Positions 1-13,097 of a stretch of DNA of 64,000 bases are shown piece by piece. Made by a program: the position numbers and the translations under genes. Under the pieces are notes generated by a model that made no database searches, was not told the origin of the DNA, and saw nothing but the letters and a program-made list of their open reading frames with translations. This DNA comes from Gelatoporia subvermispora B. Taxonomy: Eukaryota > Basidiomycota > Agaricomycetes > Polyporales > Gelatoporiaceae. The first letter of the stretch is position 1; each line of letters starts with the position of its first letter. Location: assembly GCA_000320605.2 (NCBI GenBank), contig KB445796.1:712926-776925 (forward strand). Reading direction: 5' to 3'.

Positions 1-25
1 CCTAGCCATGCCTAGCCATGCCTAG
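1..25. repeat. short tandem repeat of a 10-mer
   Basis: The window opens with two full copies and a partial third copy of a 10-base unit beginning CCTAGC. It may be the edge of a longer array outside the window. Nothing more can be said from this side. Confidence 0.5.
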
Positions 26-179
26 ACTGGGACATGTGACTCTGGGACACCTGCACATGTGCGCATCACGTGCTTGCTATGTCACGTGACTAGCCTGGAG
101 CCACACAGGCAGCCACTACCAGCTATCTCGTCACTGTTCTGAGAATGGAACATACACTGCCTGCCACTGCCCTAGCGCT

Positions 180-1695
180 GGTTAAGCGCTTGGCTTCGAA
201 AAACTGTGACAACCTGTGGGTTCAGAACCACCAGGTTTGCTCGGAGAGACATCTTGCCGTTTGGCTTGACTCCTCATCGCAACCGCTGCTGATGCCCATA
301 TAGCCTTCTCGTGCATGTCACAAGGTTCGAGTACCTTATCCCAGGTAGCCCAAGTGGTAGCTGCCACTGTGAGCTTGATACCGGCACGAGGGTCCTGAGT
401 GATGCATATAAGTATAGACAATATGGGTGAGCTGGAAGCGCGTGAGCTAAGACGGGAGCAGACTGCAGGGCAAGTTTAGTCTGTTCCCACACATGCTCGC
501 ATTTAGCTGTCCACAATCATGGCACGTTCTTTTTGAGTAGTTGAAAGAGAGGGAACACTGTGAAGGAATAATAAGGGATATAGAATGAGAAGTATACCAT
601 CATGCCCAGGAAGGTTTGAAGTTCGTTGACTCAATGAGGATGCTCTAACTCGGCTATAGCCTGGACCTTCTCCTTGTGCGTGAAAAACCTGAGCCTGGAG
701 ACTTTCTGACCCAGTAGCAAGATAGAACTGTATCTGAAGTGACACTTAGAGGGGGAGAGGGTGATTCCTGCAGACACCACAGCTTGTAGCACTTGGTCAA
801 CGTGCTCCACATGCTCGGTCCATGATTTGGAAAAGATGACAATATCGTCAACATAGACAAGCGCAAATAGCCATAGGAAAGGGGCAAGCACTCCTTGCAT
901 GACATGCTGGAAAGCGGAAGGGCCATTGTGCAATCCAAATGAGAGTTGTTTGAACTGGAACAGTCCCTTGTGAGTATGGAAGGCCGTTTTCTCTCAGTCT
1001 TTCTCTGCGACAGTAAGTTGCGTGAACCCAGAAAGGGTGTCCAGGGTGAAGAGCACTTAAGCTCCAGACAGAGCCTGAAGGATGTCAGCTTGCCTGGGGA
1101 TAGGAAATTCGGTGGGGACCATTAGTGTGTTGAGCTTGCAGTAGTTTATGCAGAATCTTGGCTTCCCGTTGCGGTAAGCGATAAGAACAGGGGCCTCCCA
1201 AGGGCACCAAGGGCTGATAGACGGCTCGATGACCTCTTGCTCCAACCAGGTGTCATGCTGTCAGTCAATTACTTCACACTTGACAGGCAACGCTGCATAC
1301 ATAGGCAAAGAGACGGGCTGGGATCCCTCACATAAGTTAATCTCCACCTCCATGGCGTTATGCCCAAGTCTGCCGTTGAAGCCAAAAGCTTGTTGGTTCT
1401 TGCACAGTATCTCAAGCAAGCAAGTTCTCTCTTCCGGTGGCCAGTCAGGGCCTATATTGATTAGCTCCTCTAACCGGTCTGAAGAGTAATACTCAGGGTC
1501 AGGAAGGGACAAGGCACCGGGGCCCCACTGCTTGGGATTTGTTTCAGCAGGGACAGGAGCATCAGATCGCTGAAAAGGATCGTCGGAGGTCCAGATGTGT
1601 CTGAGTTCAGACCTTGCTGTTGAAGATATCTGTGTATAAGGGCGATTACTGAGAAGGCGTGCTTCCGGAAAGATTCCGAGGGCTTGTCCAGCCAT
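180..1695 (-). pseudogene. retroelement reverse transcriptase and start of RNase H, broken
   Basis: Reading right to left, a linker at 1695-1261 (residues LGHNAMEVEINL) leads into the RT fingers at 1245-1057 with VLIAYRNGKPRFCINY and FPIPRQADIL. After a frame change come the palm residues FGLHNGPSAFQHVM and the catalytic YVDDIVIFS motif at about 930-631. A further break leads to an RNase H-like start near 516-274 (WTAKCEHVWEQ). At least three frame changes or stops separate these blocks. The catalytic YVDD itself is preserved, but the polyprotein cannot be made as one chain. Confidence 0.8.
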
Positions 1696-2234
1696 GACTC
1701 CGGGGCATGGAGTTAGGCTAAGGAGTCTCCCTGATATACCATGTACAGGTATGTGTTAGGGTTAGCAACCCAAACTCGCTTTGACAAGGAGTCTATCAGA
1801 GTGGGCGTCGTGAGGAGCATGGATCTATCAGGTTGGCCAAGTATGATTCATTCGACTACTCAAGACTCCTAGGACACGCATGAAATGTCAATAGGCACAG
1901 CTTTGGTGGAGTATAGCAGTATTAGAACATCTCAAGCGGCCCAAGCCACTGGCGACCTAGTGTTGCGCTGGTTGTACCACTTCTTGGCTTTGGCATGTCG
2001 GTGGGCCTTAGCGGCCACGAAATTATGCTTAACGCCTCGACTGATCATGGAAAGTCCTCGTTTCTGGTTATCTGGTACCGAAAAGGCTGAGGCTGAGTAC
2101 CCTGTGTTACCAAACAACAATAATCTGGGCTCTCTAACTTTCCTCTTAACGCCTATCTTGTAATTGAGTTGTAAATCTTCTCCCAAGAGAACCAAAGTGT
2201 TCATGTCCAGGACAATGTAAAACTCTGCACTGAG
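1696..2234 (-). other. retroelement linker between protease and RT, eroded
   Basis: This lies between the protease and RT blocks and should encode the variable linker of the polyprotein. The only open stretch (about 2204-1932, minus) shows no recognisable motif. It is probably part of the same dead element. Confidence 0.4.
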
Positions 2235-2681
2235 TTAGAGTGTTAGTTCTTCCTGAGAGTGCAGGTACAGGGGCATGGAGACGTAACTCTCAATTTTCAT
2301 ACTGTTAATGAGCTGGAAAAGATGCAGTCTCAAGCCCTTGCATATGTTAGGCCAGAACGTGGGGTCAAGCAAGTCGAGGTACTCCCATGAGACCAGGGAT
2401 ATGTCAGCTCCTAAATCTACATGTGCATTGACATCTTGAGAGTGAAGAGATCCCACCCTGATGGGAGTCATCAAAGTAGAGACTCCGATGGCGGAATAAC
2501 CAGGTGGTGGTTCTCGACAGCTGGTCAGGACCACAATCTTGGTTTGTCTGTCGGTATCGAGAGTATCAGGAGTATCAGGTTTTAGGATAAAAATAGGACT
2601 AGTCTTCACGTTAAGAGCGCTAGGTTCATGCTCCTCAACAGGGAGGTCATCCTTCTCGAGAGTGTGTGTGAGAGAGTCCAT
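2235..2681 (-). pseudogene. retroelement aspartic protease region
   Basis: The minus-strand frame contains VNAHVDLGADISLVSWEYL, the retropepsin-type active-site context, here DLGAD rather than the usual D-S/T-G-A. The loss of the catalytic serine/threonine suggests inactivity, unless this is an element-specific variant. It lies between gag (right) and RT (left), as expected. Confidence 0.65.
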
Positions 2682-2969
2682 TAATTCATTGTTCGGGGCA
2701 TATTCAGGAGTGATAGTTCCTGTCTCCTCTAGGAGGTGAGTTGACGAGAAAGGGAGATTCCCACCAGGTGCCAGGGTGATAATCTTCAGAATCTCCTCGC
2801 AGGTAGGAACTTGTCTCTGCTTCTTCTTGGCTAATACTTTGAGTAGGAGGCCTTCTCTTGCCAGGGTCAGCCCTCATAAAACTCGTTCAGCCGTAGTATT
2901 AAACCGTCTACTCAACACGTGTGCTACATACACTTCATGGTACTTGTCGTTGTCGTCCTCTGGCACTTC

Positions 2970-3940
2970 TCAATTCATATCAATGAAATCAATAAGAAGG
3001 GCCTCCTTACGGACTTGATATTCGCTGAAGTAAGGGCATTCTATATCCCAGTGGTTTTCGCTACCACACCATTTGCAAGGGGAAGGTGGCTTTTTGTCGC
3101 TAACCTTCCAGTCGGCCTTCAGAAAGACATAGCCCCTGGGCAGAGGTCTACAGCAGCCGCGAGGTTTCTTGGCCTCAGGGGCATTGCTAAACAATGGCTT
3201 GCAAGTAGTGAGGTTCACTATCACTTCACTCTCCATTTCCGGAAATGTCTCACGAGTGGCAGCAGAATCCTTCTCAAGGAACTGGGCGAGGATCTTGGTT
3301 TCGTTGAGGTTATCCGCTGAGGGCGCGTTTGTTCCAGATGAGACGGCATGAGCACTTCTAGAAGGACCGGAACCTCCACCAGGGAGAGTACTTCTCAAAA
3401 CAGCCTCAAGCCGAGAAGCCAAGCAGGTGAGAGTAGTGGAGATAGATTACTCCTTGGAGTGATCATATACAGCGCGCAGGAAGTCTCCCAGAGTCCTGTA
3501 ATCCTCGGGATTCAGTACTGTTCTCCATAAGGCGGGCGCCTTGTCCAAGATGACAAAGATTTCTTGCTATGGCAAGAGAGTCTCGCGGGTAATATTTTGG
3601 TGCAGGATGATACGATGCTCCACGAATTGCATGGGAGACTCATTTGCAAATCCTGGCTGCCTGAAGTGTTGGACCTCGTACTCTGTGCGAAGCTTGTTCT
3701 CGAACCCTTGAGTGAAGGACTGCCACCTGATGCCTTTGTGCAGGTGCGACCAGGAAGAGGAGTACATCTCCCAGATAGACTGGTCCAACATTCCCCACCA
3801 CGAAGCCGCAGAGGCCATGAATTTAATTGGAGTGTAGGTGCCGATAGCCTTGGATAGAGAAATGTTAGAGGAAGCGAGACAATCCATGTGAAAGAAATAC
3901 TTGAGCAAGGTGTTGGGGTTCCCATCCCATGAAGGGATAA
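2970..3940 (-). pseudogene. retroelement gag with CCHC zinc knuckle
   Basis: The minus-strand frames at 3908-3567 and 3422-2970 carry a gag-like helical region (ISLSKAIGTYTPIKFMASA, and further on a W-x-x-H-x-x-F type region). Near the C-terminus is a zinc knuckle CKWCGSENHWDIECPYF (C-x2-C-x4-H-x4-C). The two parts are in different frames with a break near 3430-3560. The knuckle binds nucleic acid in gag proteins; this copy is not intact. Confidence 0.7.
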
Positions 3941-4350
3941 CGTCTAGTGGAAGCTTCGGGTTGTGTTATGACCTTTTTGTTTTCTTGTTTGCTATGCTCA
4001 CCATGTGACAATCCCAGTCACTTGACCCGGTTCTCGGTCCTGAACAGACCCAGAAGGCAGCAGATTATTAGATCACCCTTCCCGCATCCCTGATACCGCC
4101 ACCGGTAGTGGTCGCTCTTCGGCTTCCTTTTCCGATCCATGGCTTTCTGCTTCCCTGATCCCTAATCTCCTTCTCAGTTCTTGCCTTCCTGTCGTACTTA
4201 CTCCCACTCCCATAGGCGCTGACACCTTATGTCTCGACAATGGCCATTGGTCGACTAGTGGACTGCTGACCAATTGCAACATACCTCTGACAGATGGTAC
4301 GATACTGCGCACAAGTAGTATGACAAATAGTTATTAGGAGGAGGTAGACC

Positions 4351-5950
4351 TCACAGAAAGCAGGGACCAAAGTTCAAAGAATTATTTCCAGGACCATGCA
4401 GCGGCTCATCGTCAGGATCACCAGAAGGGTCACCTCCCGCCACCCCGCCCAATGCACTATGGAAGGCAGAGCAAGGTTGAGCACCAGGAAAGGAAGAAAT
4501 CGAACCAGGATAAGAGGGCGCCATACCCCTATGAACGTCCACAGGAGTTGCGTAGTTCATGTAAAAGGAATCAAATCTGGGATTGGCATGCAGTGAATCC
4601 AAGGTGGTGGTAGAAGGCCTACCCATGACTGAAGGTTGTTCGCCATTAAGGGCCCTGTACACGTCCCTTGTCGTGTCTGTGACAGGGAAAGCGGCGGAGG
4701 TACCGGGAACATGTGGGAAGTAACTTAAAGGGGGATACTCTAAGTCGCGTTCGAATGTGATGCGGTGGCCTGCAACATCGTGGGCACATGTTTGTGGGTT
4801 ATTCTCCAGAGAAGGTAACTTAAATTCCAGATTATTGAAGCTGGAGGTGCGGCGTGAGACTGGCCTCACCATGACGTTTGGATACGGGGAGTCATAGTCA
4901 CTGCTCCCTTTGAATGGATGAACCGGGTTCAACTCAGGTGGGTTAGTTGAAGAACCAGGAATGACGTCGTGCCAAGACAGTAAACGCAAGGCTGTCGAAG
5001 AGAGGTACTGCGGCTTGAAGTATTCCGAGAGGGTTGGCCCTACTCAGGGCACACCTTCTTTGTGAGCCACATCTGATTCCAAGCTCTTGTTGCTCATAGC
5101 ATCAGCAGACACTCGGTTAGCGATGACCTGTTGGTATTCCGGCGTGAGTTGTGGGTAGACGTCCTCCCAGGTCAACCATTAATTGATTTTCCTGCGAGAG
5201 ATCATCTCTGAGAATTGGTTCTCAGGAAAGTCGGGTGATGTCGAGGTGATAGACTGGGCATGGGATTCTCCGCAATGGAAAGTGTTGCGCATGGTGACAA
5301 TCTCGATGACTTTGCGAGCGTAGAACTGCATTATTTGAAAAGCATTGCAGAGTAGTCCTCGCATCTGACATCCCCGCAGAACGTAAGTCAGGGACTCATA
5401 GTGGTCCATCTTCCAGATGCAAAGACACTCTTCTAGCTTGAGATATTCTTGGACAGCTTCGTTAGGACGTTAGGACCTTCTGTGATGTAATAGACCAGTT
5501 CGAGAGCATATCGAGTGAGTTTGTAGTGCCTTTTCTACCCGGCAGCATTCCTGTTGTCATATACCAGGTCAGGCTCGAATTCCATTTTCACAAAGTGATA
5601 GGCTTCTGCTATCACACTGCCATAGTCCTTGTTGGAACTTAGTTCAAGTAGTCCACACATGATTTCGATGGAAGCCTCCGGATTATGGAATCGAGCAAGT
5701 AGGCGGCCATCCTCGTTGCAAAGCGGGTGCAAATGCGACCTTGTGAGAGGCATCAACGCCTTGGTCCAAATGGAAGCGGGGTCAGGAGGCTTGTGAGCGA
5801 GGACATCTGCATCTAGCTCGCCTTTTACTATTCTTTTGTCATCATCTTCCTCTTCCTCCTCTTGAGGGTACCTTTCCCAATCTGACTCAGCAGCCAGTAA
5901 CGGGGGAGGATCCGGAGGACTATGAGTGATATCAATGTAAGGTTTGTCGT
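4351..5950 (-). pseudogene. ORF1/gag-like leader of the retroelement, with in-frame stops
   Basis: A run of minus-strand frames can be followed from about 5950 to 4351 through several stops. It begins with an acidic segment (YPQEEEEEDDDK), continues through EFEPDLVYDNRNAAG and MDHYESLTYVLRGC, then SLESDVAHKEGVP before a stop, and ends in GVAGGDPSGDPDDEPLHGPG. The Pro/Gly/Asp-rich tail is like that seen upstream of gag in many basidiomycete Gypsy elements. I cannot assign a function. It could also be a separate decayed host gene beside the element. Confidence 0.45.
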
Positions 5951-8900
5951 CTGGACAAGGAGGGTAGCCGGAATGGCCCTGGGCTGGAAAGAAGGAGTGT
6001 TAGGTTTCGGCCGCCTGGGACTCAGATGCTCGAAGGCTAGAGCTCCCTTGTCGAAGAAAGGAGAGCAAATCCCTGTTACTAATCAACACTGGGATGGACT
6101 CCGCTGGTGAGACTGAGGAAGGGAGTGGCGACATGCTGGAGGGTGTTTCCCTAGTGGTAGGATGAACTGTGCTACATCCTCTGAATGTTTACCAATGTTA
6201 GAGCCTAGCACAGGCTCTATTTGGTGGTCGTGGCATGAATAGAGCTACCGCTAGCCCAGGATGGCTAGTAGGACCGAAACGGGCAATGCAAAGAGCAGCA
6301 GCGGCAAAGCCAAGGTCAATGCGTAGGGCTAGTTAGAATATGCAGGCGTGCAGTGTAGAGACAGACGTGACGTGTTTGAAGAGTAAGATTAAAGTGCTGA
6401 TTCACACAACCCGGGGCTGACTACATATGACAGATCACATGACTATTCTACACAGCCCAATTGCCTAGGCTCGTTCAGCCGCTCTTAGCCTCCAGGATTT
6501 CCTCTCATGTTTTGTACGTGGTAAAGTCACGCTTCTTGAACTCATAACGGAAGGCTGCATGCAGCACTTGATTAACCGCTGTGTGCACACCTGTAACATT
6601 GGAACCCACTTTGCATTCTTACGCCTGCTGCTCACAATGTTTTGCTCTTTACAAAGGACCAAATTATCTAGCTATATGCAAGAATTGACATACTTCCTTG
6701 GATTGCCCCTGTAGCACAAACCTGTGGCATACGTGGAAGAGAGGCTTAAGACAAATTCACTTACTTGTACGTACTACCAATACCAAGCTATGTGTGACTG
6801 AGTAGGTCGCTTGCTATGCAGGCCAGGGATAGAGGCTTTACTCAATGCACCCCTGTCTAGAAAACAACAAGCTGATGCTGCTCCCATTCACAACATTTGG
6901 GAGTCAGATTTCATGTGATCATTCAAGATATAGAACAGGTTTGTATTTGCAAATCCTTTTGCAGGACAAGCCAGGCTTTGATTCAGTCTCAATGTCAATG
7001 GTTTCAAACCTTTCCAGAGCAAACACGCGAAACAGACTGTGTTGTGCACTGCAATTTATCTGGTTTGTTTGAATTTACCTCCAGATATGCTCTATTAACC
7101 CAAGAATATGTATCTCGTAGGGGTCATACTGGGACCCACAAAGCTGTTGCTACAGCAACTTAATATTTTCATATAATTGTTGACACATGATTTCTTGCAC
7201 CTATGTAATCTTAATTTCTATTATTTTTTGATGCCATTATATCCCAACAGCCGGTCAGCTCTAGTTATGAATATTATAGCCACCTATCAAGTTCAGGCCA
7301 TGGTCTTATCAAATTTTTATTTGCTATGCAGCATTTGTGACATAAATGTTTCTGACATTGAGAACTTTGATTGTTCCTCATGGCTACAGCACTTCTTGGA
7401 GAAGCATTGAAAACACACTGTACAGTGGCTTAAGCATGCAGATCAAGCTGGAAGAAACTGAGTGTTGGCACAAACTGGTATCAGATAGACAGAGCTGCTT
7501 TGACTGCCATATCATACACAATTTGTATCTCGGCCTTGTGCAGACACACTGTTACAACATCTGGGAAATAAGTATAACTGCCAACATGGGTAATGCTTCT
7601 GCTCATCTATGGAAGAAACCATCTACATATCCTTTACAAATGAACATTGTTCTAGGCAATTGATTTCTCCATTGCAGTAAGGATAAGAAGATTTAGAGAT
7701 GCTTGATTACGACAATTACTCGCTCCTCTGGCAGATGTGCAAGAAACAAAACTTACACCAGAGGTAAGACTGTGCATCTCGTGTATAACTTGTTAGTATA
7801 GGTATGTGCATTCTTTCTATGCTGAAGTTATACTTTATTGATAGCATAGATCTCAGCGTCAGACAAAGGGCCTCCCAATTTGTCCCAGACCAGTTAACCT
7901 GCTGCCTCAGAGGCCTTGGAATATGAGTACAGAAGACCAATACTTATATTATATTGCCACAAAGGAGGTGTTCAAGATCTCTAACAAAGTTGCTTCTCAA
8001 TTGGATGATAAGAAGCTGCAAGAACTCCAGCATCTGGAGAATAAGTATCAGGCCGGCACTCCTGGAAAGTTCTTCATCAAATGCACTTCAATCCTTTTGC
8101 AAGTTATATGTCTGACACGTGGACTCCCAATTGTGCATGCATATGTTTCTAGTTATACGCACAAGGAGAAGACTTGTACAAGATAGCCAATGGTCTCCTT
8201 GTTCTTAAACTATGTAAGTAGCTACGTAACTTATGGACACAACTAATTCTGATCGCTCGTTCCAGAGACAAAATAATCTGACTCTGTTCACATTCAAAGA
8301 TGAGGTAAGAGTAGCAACTCACTGATATTAAGCTGTTTATATCTCATAAGTTCCTAGCTACCCTTACGAGCACACACTTTTGCACACCAAGTCTTAGAAG
8401 CCTTTGTTGATAACCAAGACCAGATGAAGGTTCCTGGTTAGGTGAACCCAATTTTCAAAGGATTCGGTACGAGCATAGTCATGTGCTGGCTAGAATATGA
8501 GAATTAGTGGACAAAGTGACATACTAAGCAGGGTGGACAAATGGCCATGACAACCAAGAAACCTGCACCCATACCTTCCAATGCCCAGATAACTATATAC
8601 TGGCAGCAGGAATGAGAAAATCAGCAGGTACCAGCTCGACCAGATAGTCATCATGACTATGTCCGTGAAAGGTTGTAGAATAGGCCCAGCTGCTAGCCAT
8701 GACCCACCCACAAGAATGAACGGTTAATACTCAGTTCATCCAGAACACTCCTATTTACGTGTCACAGATCCAGGTATGCAGCAATAGAGTTCAATTGGGG
8801 CAATGTATGATATAAATTGAGAAGTGGGTATATACGGGATATAGCCAGATAGGAGTTCAAGGTGGTAATGTGAACCAATCTGATCGTGCAAGTTGTTCAA

Positions 8901-11900
8901 GTCCGAAGCTACACAGAAATAGTATTACCGATCAGCATCCATATAATCCAGAGCAACTTGAAGAGATGTAATGGATGGGAGGGCGATATGAGGAGAAAGC
9001 ACTGTTAGGAAGGTAAGTGATCAAGAATGAGTGCGGAGATGCAAGTTGCGCAAATTATGATACAGATTACCAAGATAAACTGTAACAATGATCAGAAGGT
9101 GGATCTGAACGTAAATAATCATCAAATTCCCACTATCAAAAGCTGGGTTCAGAAACCGTAATACCAGGTTCAGTCACAACCAGCGTGAGAAAAAATTCAG
9201 GAAGTTCCCGGGTACACAGTCATTGTGGGAAGGTCTAGACTCATGCTTACCAATACAGGCAGATTGGTTAGCAGAAAGACTCCCAATAAATCATACTGAG
9301 TCAGTATGTGTCATTTTTACTTAGCAGCTTTGTAATGTGTAGTCATAGCCAATTACTCAGGCTTGTAGGTAGCATATAAGGACCATGAGTTTAACTAGTT
9401 AGAACAATCAATTCACTACCAGTTTATCGTAGCATTAGTTAGAACATCTGACTGCCTAGGCAGCTAGCAAACCTAGCGCCTATTGCATATCACGGTGACC
9501 TCTTTGCCGACTTCTGTGCTGTCAAGGTTGCTTCCAAGTGGGAAGTAACTTTCGCATATCTGATTAGTCTACCCTCACTAGCCCTTCTCTAATAGAAGTT
9601 CACTAGTATTCATGGAATTACAACATCACGACCCAGTGGAATACTTGAACCCAGTTATTATTTTGTACAGACCGTTGTCTTACAAAATACCTCTGTCATA
9701 CAGATTACTATTGTCAGATACACCATATTGCTACCACTGTCTGATCATTGCCTCTTATGCCCCAATTACCCTTCTAGATAATTATATCCGTAACTGATTA
9801 TTAGGATACCAGCCATATGGCTTTTCCTCACAAACTACTGCGTAGACCCCATGCTAATAGTAAACACTGGGTAACAGGTGGCAATCTTTGGTTGTGTATC
9901 TAATTCCTTAGAACATGTCATAGTTTAAACTGCTTGACATCACTCTCGTTGCACAGACAAGTGCCCGAGGCTTCTGTCATATGTAAGGGCAGGGTTAAAT
10001 GTTATAGCAAAGGCTGTCGCAAAGTGGATAGCGCCAATGATCAGGCAGCACCAATACATGGTCCAATCTGGACTAGCAGTGGTCAGTACTGTCACAGTCC
10101 TGAAGACAAGACTCCTCAACCCAAGTAATGAAGATGATGAGAAGAACACACCATTAGGCCAAGGTTAGCGGGTCATGATAACAAGTCCCCACAGAAGCCA
10201 GAATTTGGACAGCGAGAAGTTAAGAGCATAAGCATTACCAGCGCCGAAGATGTCAGGCAGGGGTGGTGGGTAGACTATGCTTAATGTCTTTGCAAAATTT
10301 CTTGTGCTCTATCCCTAAGTCTTTGTGACAGGAGCGGTAGCCAAGGCCTACAGCTCATATTTCATGGACAGCTCTAGGTATCACAGTAAGCTGAAACCAG
10401 TGCCGACTAACTATGAGATTGCTTCCCAAGACCTTACTAGGAGCAGTGCTTTACCATGGAAATATCTGTTAAAGCCTCTACCAGCTAGATTACTTTGTGT
10501 CTGGGTGCATAAAAAGGAGTTGTTTCTTGTGTGTGGCCATGTAAGTGACTATCTGTTATTTCTTGCGTATGCTTACACATTTTACAGCATGGTATCCTTG
10601 AGGCTATATTGCTACACATGTCATTGGAAGATCTGGCAGACTTAACTGCTAAAGACTGCCTGAGGCCCAACAAGGACAAGGCAAAGGCTGCACACATGTG
10701 GTCTTTCAAGGTTTAGCAATGGTTCAACAAACCAGGATTCTCTGTCTCGTGTATGAAGAAAAGCACCAATATCTTTGCAGCAATTGTCTGTGAAATTGCG
10801 TGTTTATTACTGTAGATTCTTTTGTGCATTATTAGGATGCATATCGTTTCTCTGTCTCGTTTCTGGTCCGAGGATAATTTGAATCCTATCTTCAAGGTAT
10901 GTCCTGAGTCTCTATTAATTATGCAGCCTAATTATAATTTGTTAGACAGCTATGGCCTGTGATGTGAGACTCCAAGCACAGCCCTGACTGGCTCTTTAAG
11001 ACACATGCAGCATAAGCATGTCTAAATAGCTGGTGGTCTGCAATTCTGGCAGATCTAACGGCTGAGAATGTAAATAACAAGATCAAGTCAGATTGGCCGC
11101 TTGTTCAGCAAATTTGCCAGGCACAGGATATCTTTAATGATTTTGGTATACACCTTGCAAACAACTTTCTGCATTCACTAGGCCTTTGGCCAGGGATGCC
11201 GTCTCATGTACTTTGTGCTAACAACCGGCTATTCATGACATTCAAGATAGAGATTCCTCACTTTATAAGTCAATGGACCTCAGATGAATAGCATACCCTT
11301 AGCTGAACTTCACCAACTCCTTGAGCTACCACTTTTAATTTTTTTCTGAACTATGTTAACCAGTATATTCACATCTATTGGCATTAGGAGGTACAGGTTC
11401 CTTCTGGTCTGTATGATACACTCCTGCAGCAGGGGCTTCTTGATTCTTAATGTGTTATCAATATTGGTGATATATTCTCACTCTAACTTTGCTTCACTAC
11501 CACTCATGCATATGAACAGATCAAACCCTACTTGAGTTAGTATATAAAGAGTGTACTTCTGTTACTGTTAATTACAAGAAGTTGCTAGTTTACAAGTATA
11601 AGGCAGGCTCATGTGAGATGTTCTACTCAGTAATTTGTGCACAATACCCTGACATGTGGCAATAGGCCTTCAATAGAGTTGAAATGAGTATGTAGGATTC
11701 ATTGCCTTTATTATTTCTGCTAATGCTACATATTGTTCTGTAGAACCTTGCAGAGAATCTAACACATGCAGGGTACCAGATGATACTGGGCCTTACAGAT
11801 TACCTCTATAGCAAACAGAATATAATAAACCTGAATGAGCATAGAAAGCCAGGTCGTTGTCCAGTAGTAAGTTATTTTTCTATACTTATGCCTTTGATAA

Positions 11901-12490
11901 TTGAATGTACTGCAGATTTGTGGTGATGATGTTGACAGGCCTGCAAAGAGGCCTAGAGTACAGAAAGTGAGAACAAAGCTCAATGTTGATGTAGCATGGT
12001 GGGAGCAGCAGACAAGCCAGAGTGCCAGCAGTGAGAGTATTAATGATCTAGAGCACTTAGAAAATATAAGCTCAGAAGAAGAACCTTTTGCTAAGTATCA
12101 CTAACTAACACGTGCTTCTACTCATAAATGTACTACTTAGTTTCAGCATTGGACTTGTCCAGAACTAGCGGCTTATACAATGTGTTTTATAGAAAGGTTT
12201 ATTTTATGTGAAAGGCACAGGTCGGCAATTCAGTGTGGTATTTCTATTCTTGAGTCCAGTCATGACTCTCCAGTTTACTTATATGCTGTGTATCATAAGT
12301 GACAGCTGGCCAGTGGCTACATTTGGACTCTTTAATTCATTGTTTCTTTATTTCTATCTGTTCCCTGCAATTCATGACCAGGCCCTACATAATTGCCGAG
12401 ACATGTGACTTGTGATGTTATAGTTCTTGTTTGCAGAATCCCTATATGTGATTAAAATGATGGGATTGATAACATCCCTGATTATTAACA

Positions 12491-12555
12491 AGGCTAAAGT
12501 CTCTAGCTCAAGTTGCAATTGATAAAGGCTAGAGTCTCTTGCTCAAGTTGCAATT
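12491..12555. repeat. two tandem copies of a 30-bp unit, 35-bp period
   Basis: Copies at 12491-12520 and 12526-12555 differ at two bases (AGGCTAAAGTCTCTAGCTCA versus AGGCTAGAGTCTCTTGCTCA at their starts). It is a small local duplication in the AT-rich region, with no gene next to it. Confidence 0.75.
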
Positions 12556-12815
12556 AAGTATAATTTCCACCACATAAAAATCTGCTGAGAAGCATTCCAC
12601 GTGTTTGAACACTTATTGGGAGATATATCCAATGATATTGGGCCCAAAGCCATATGTGTACTTGATTCATATCTGCACATCACTAGTGAGCGTTAGGCTA
12701 ACTAGAGGCATTTATTCTAAGACTGCTAAAGTGTGAGTCTAATCTATAAGGCTTCATTGTCATGTATTTAGACCTTGGTAGAATTTAGAAAGAGCGGTAT
12801 ACATTATCGATACTG

Positions 12816-13097
12816 ATGTCACAATCGGTCAGGATAATAAATGTGCCAATTGCTGCAGGTATTGCATATAGGCAGATTGAAGCTCACATCAACAAATTTC
12901 AACCTGAGATACATTGTGTGATCACTTATCTTATCAGTGATTTGAAGGCTCACATTGACCCAGATCTCATCAGGGAAAAGACAAGGAATCTGCTTACTGC
13001 CTGCCAGGCTGTTATAGATCAATACTGTATGATGGCCAAGTTAGAGGCTGCTCTAAATGAGGCAACCCAAGAGCTTGAGAAGCTCAGAGCTCTGTAA
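12816..13097 (+). CDS. possible small unidentified ORF, or relic exon
   Basis: A 93-codon ORF with a helical, charged composition. It contains YRQIEAHINKFQPEIHCVIT and ends in a short coiled-coil-like stretch (LEAALNEATQELEKLRAL). I do not recognise it. It lies in the CpG-poor desert, so it may be an exon of a decayed element rather than a gene. Confidence 0.2.
   Translation: MSQSVRIINVPIAAGIAYRQIEAHINKFQPEIHCVITYLISDLKAHIDPDLIREKTRNLLTACQAVIDQYCMMAKLEAALNEATQELEKLRAL

Larger units (their letters stand above)
180..5950 (-). mobile_element. degenerate Ty3/Gypsy-type LTR retrotransposon
   Basis: Read on the minus strand, this stretch carries an acidic gag-like leader ORF, a gag with a zinc knuckle, an aspartic protease, a reverse transcriptase and the start of an RNase H-like region. 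The order gag-PR-RT-RNaseH is that of retroelement polyproteins, and the RT motifs resemble Ty3/Gypsy elements. Reading frames are interrupted by stops and frameshifts, so the copy is dead. No integrase is visible; it would lie beyond the left edge. I could not delimit LTRs: neither the sequence left of 180 nor that right of 5950 gave a clear matching pair by eye. Confidence 0.8.

Noticed and set aside
180..5950. Possible intact retrotransposon
   Set aside because: Several stops and frame changes interrupt gag and pol, and no LTR pair was found.
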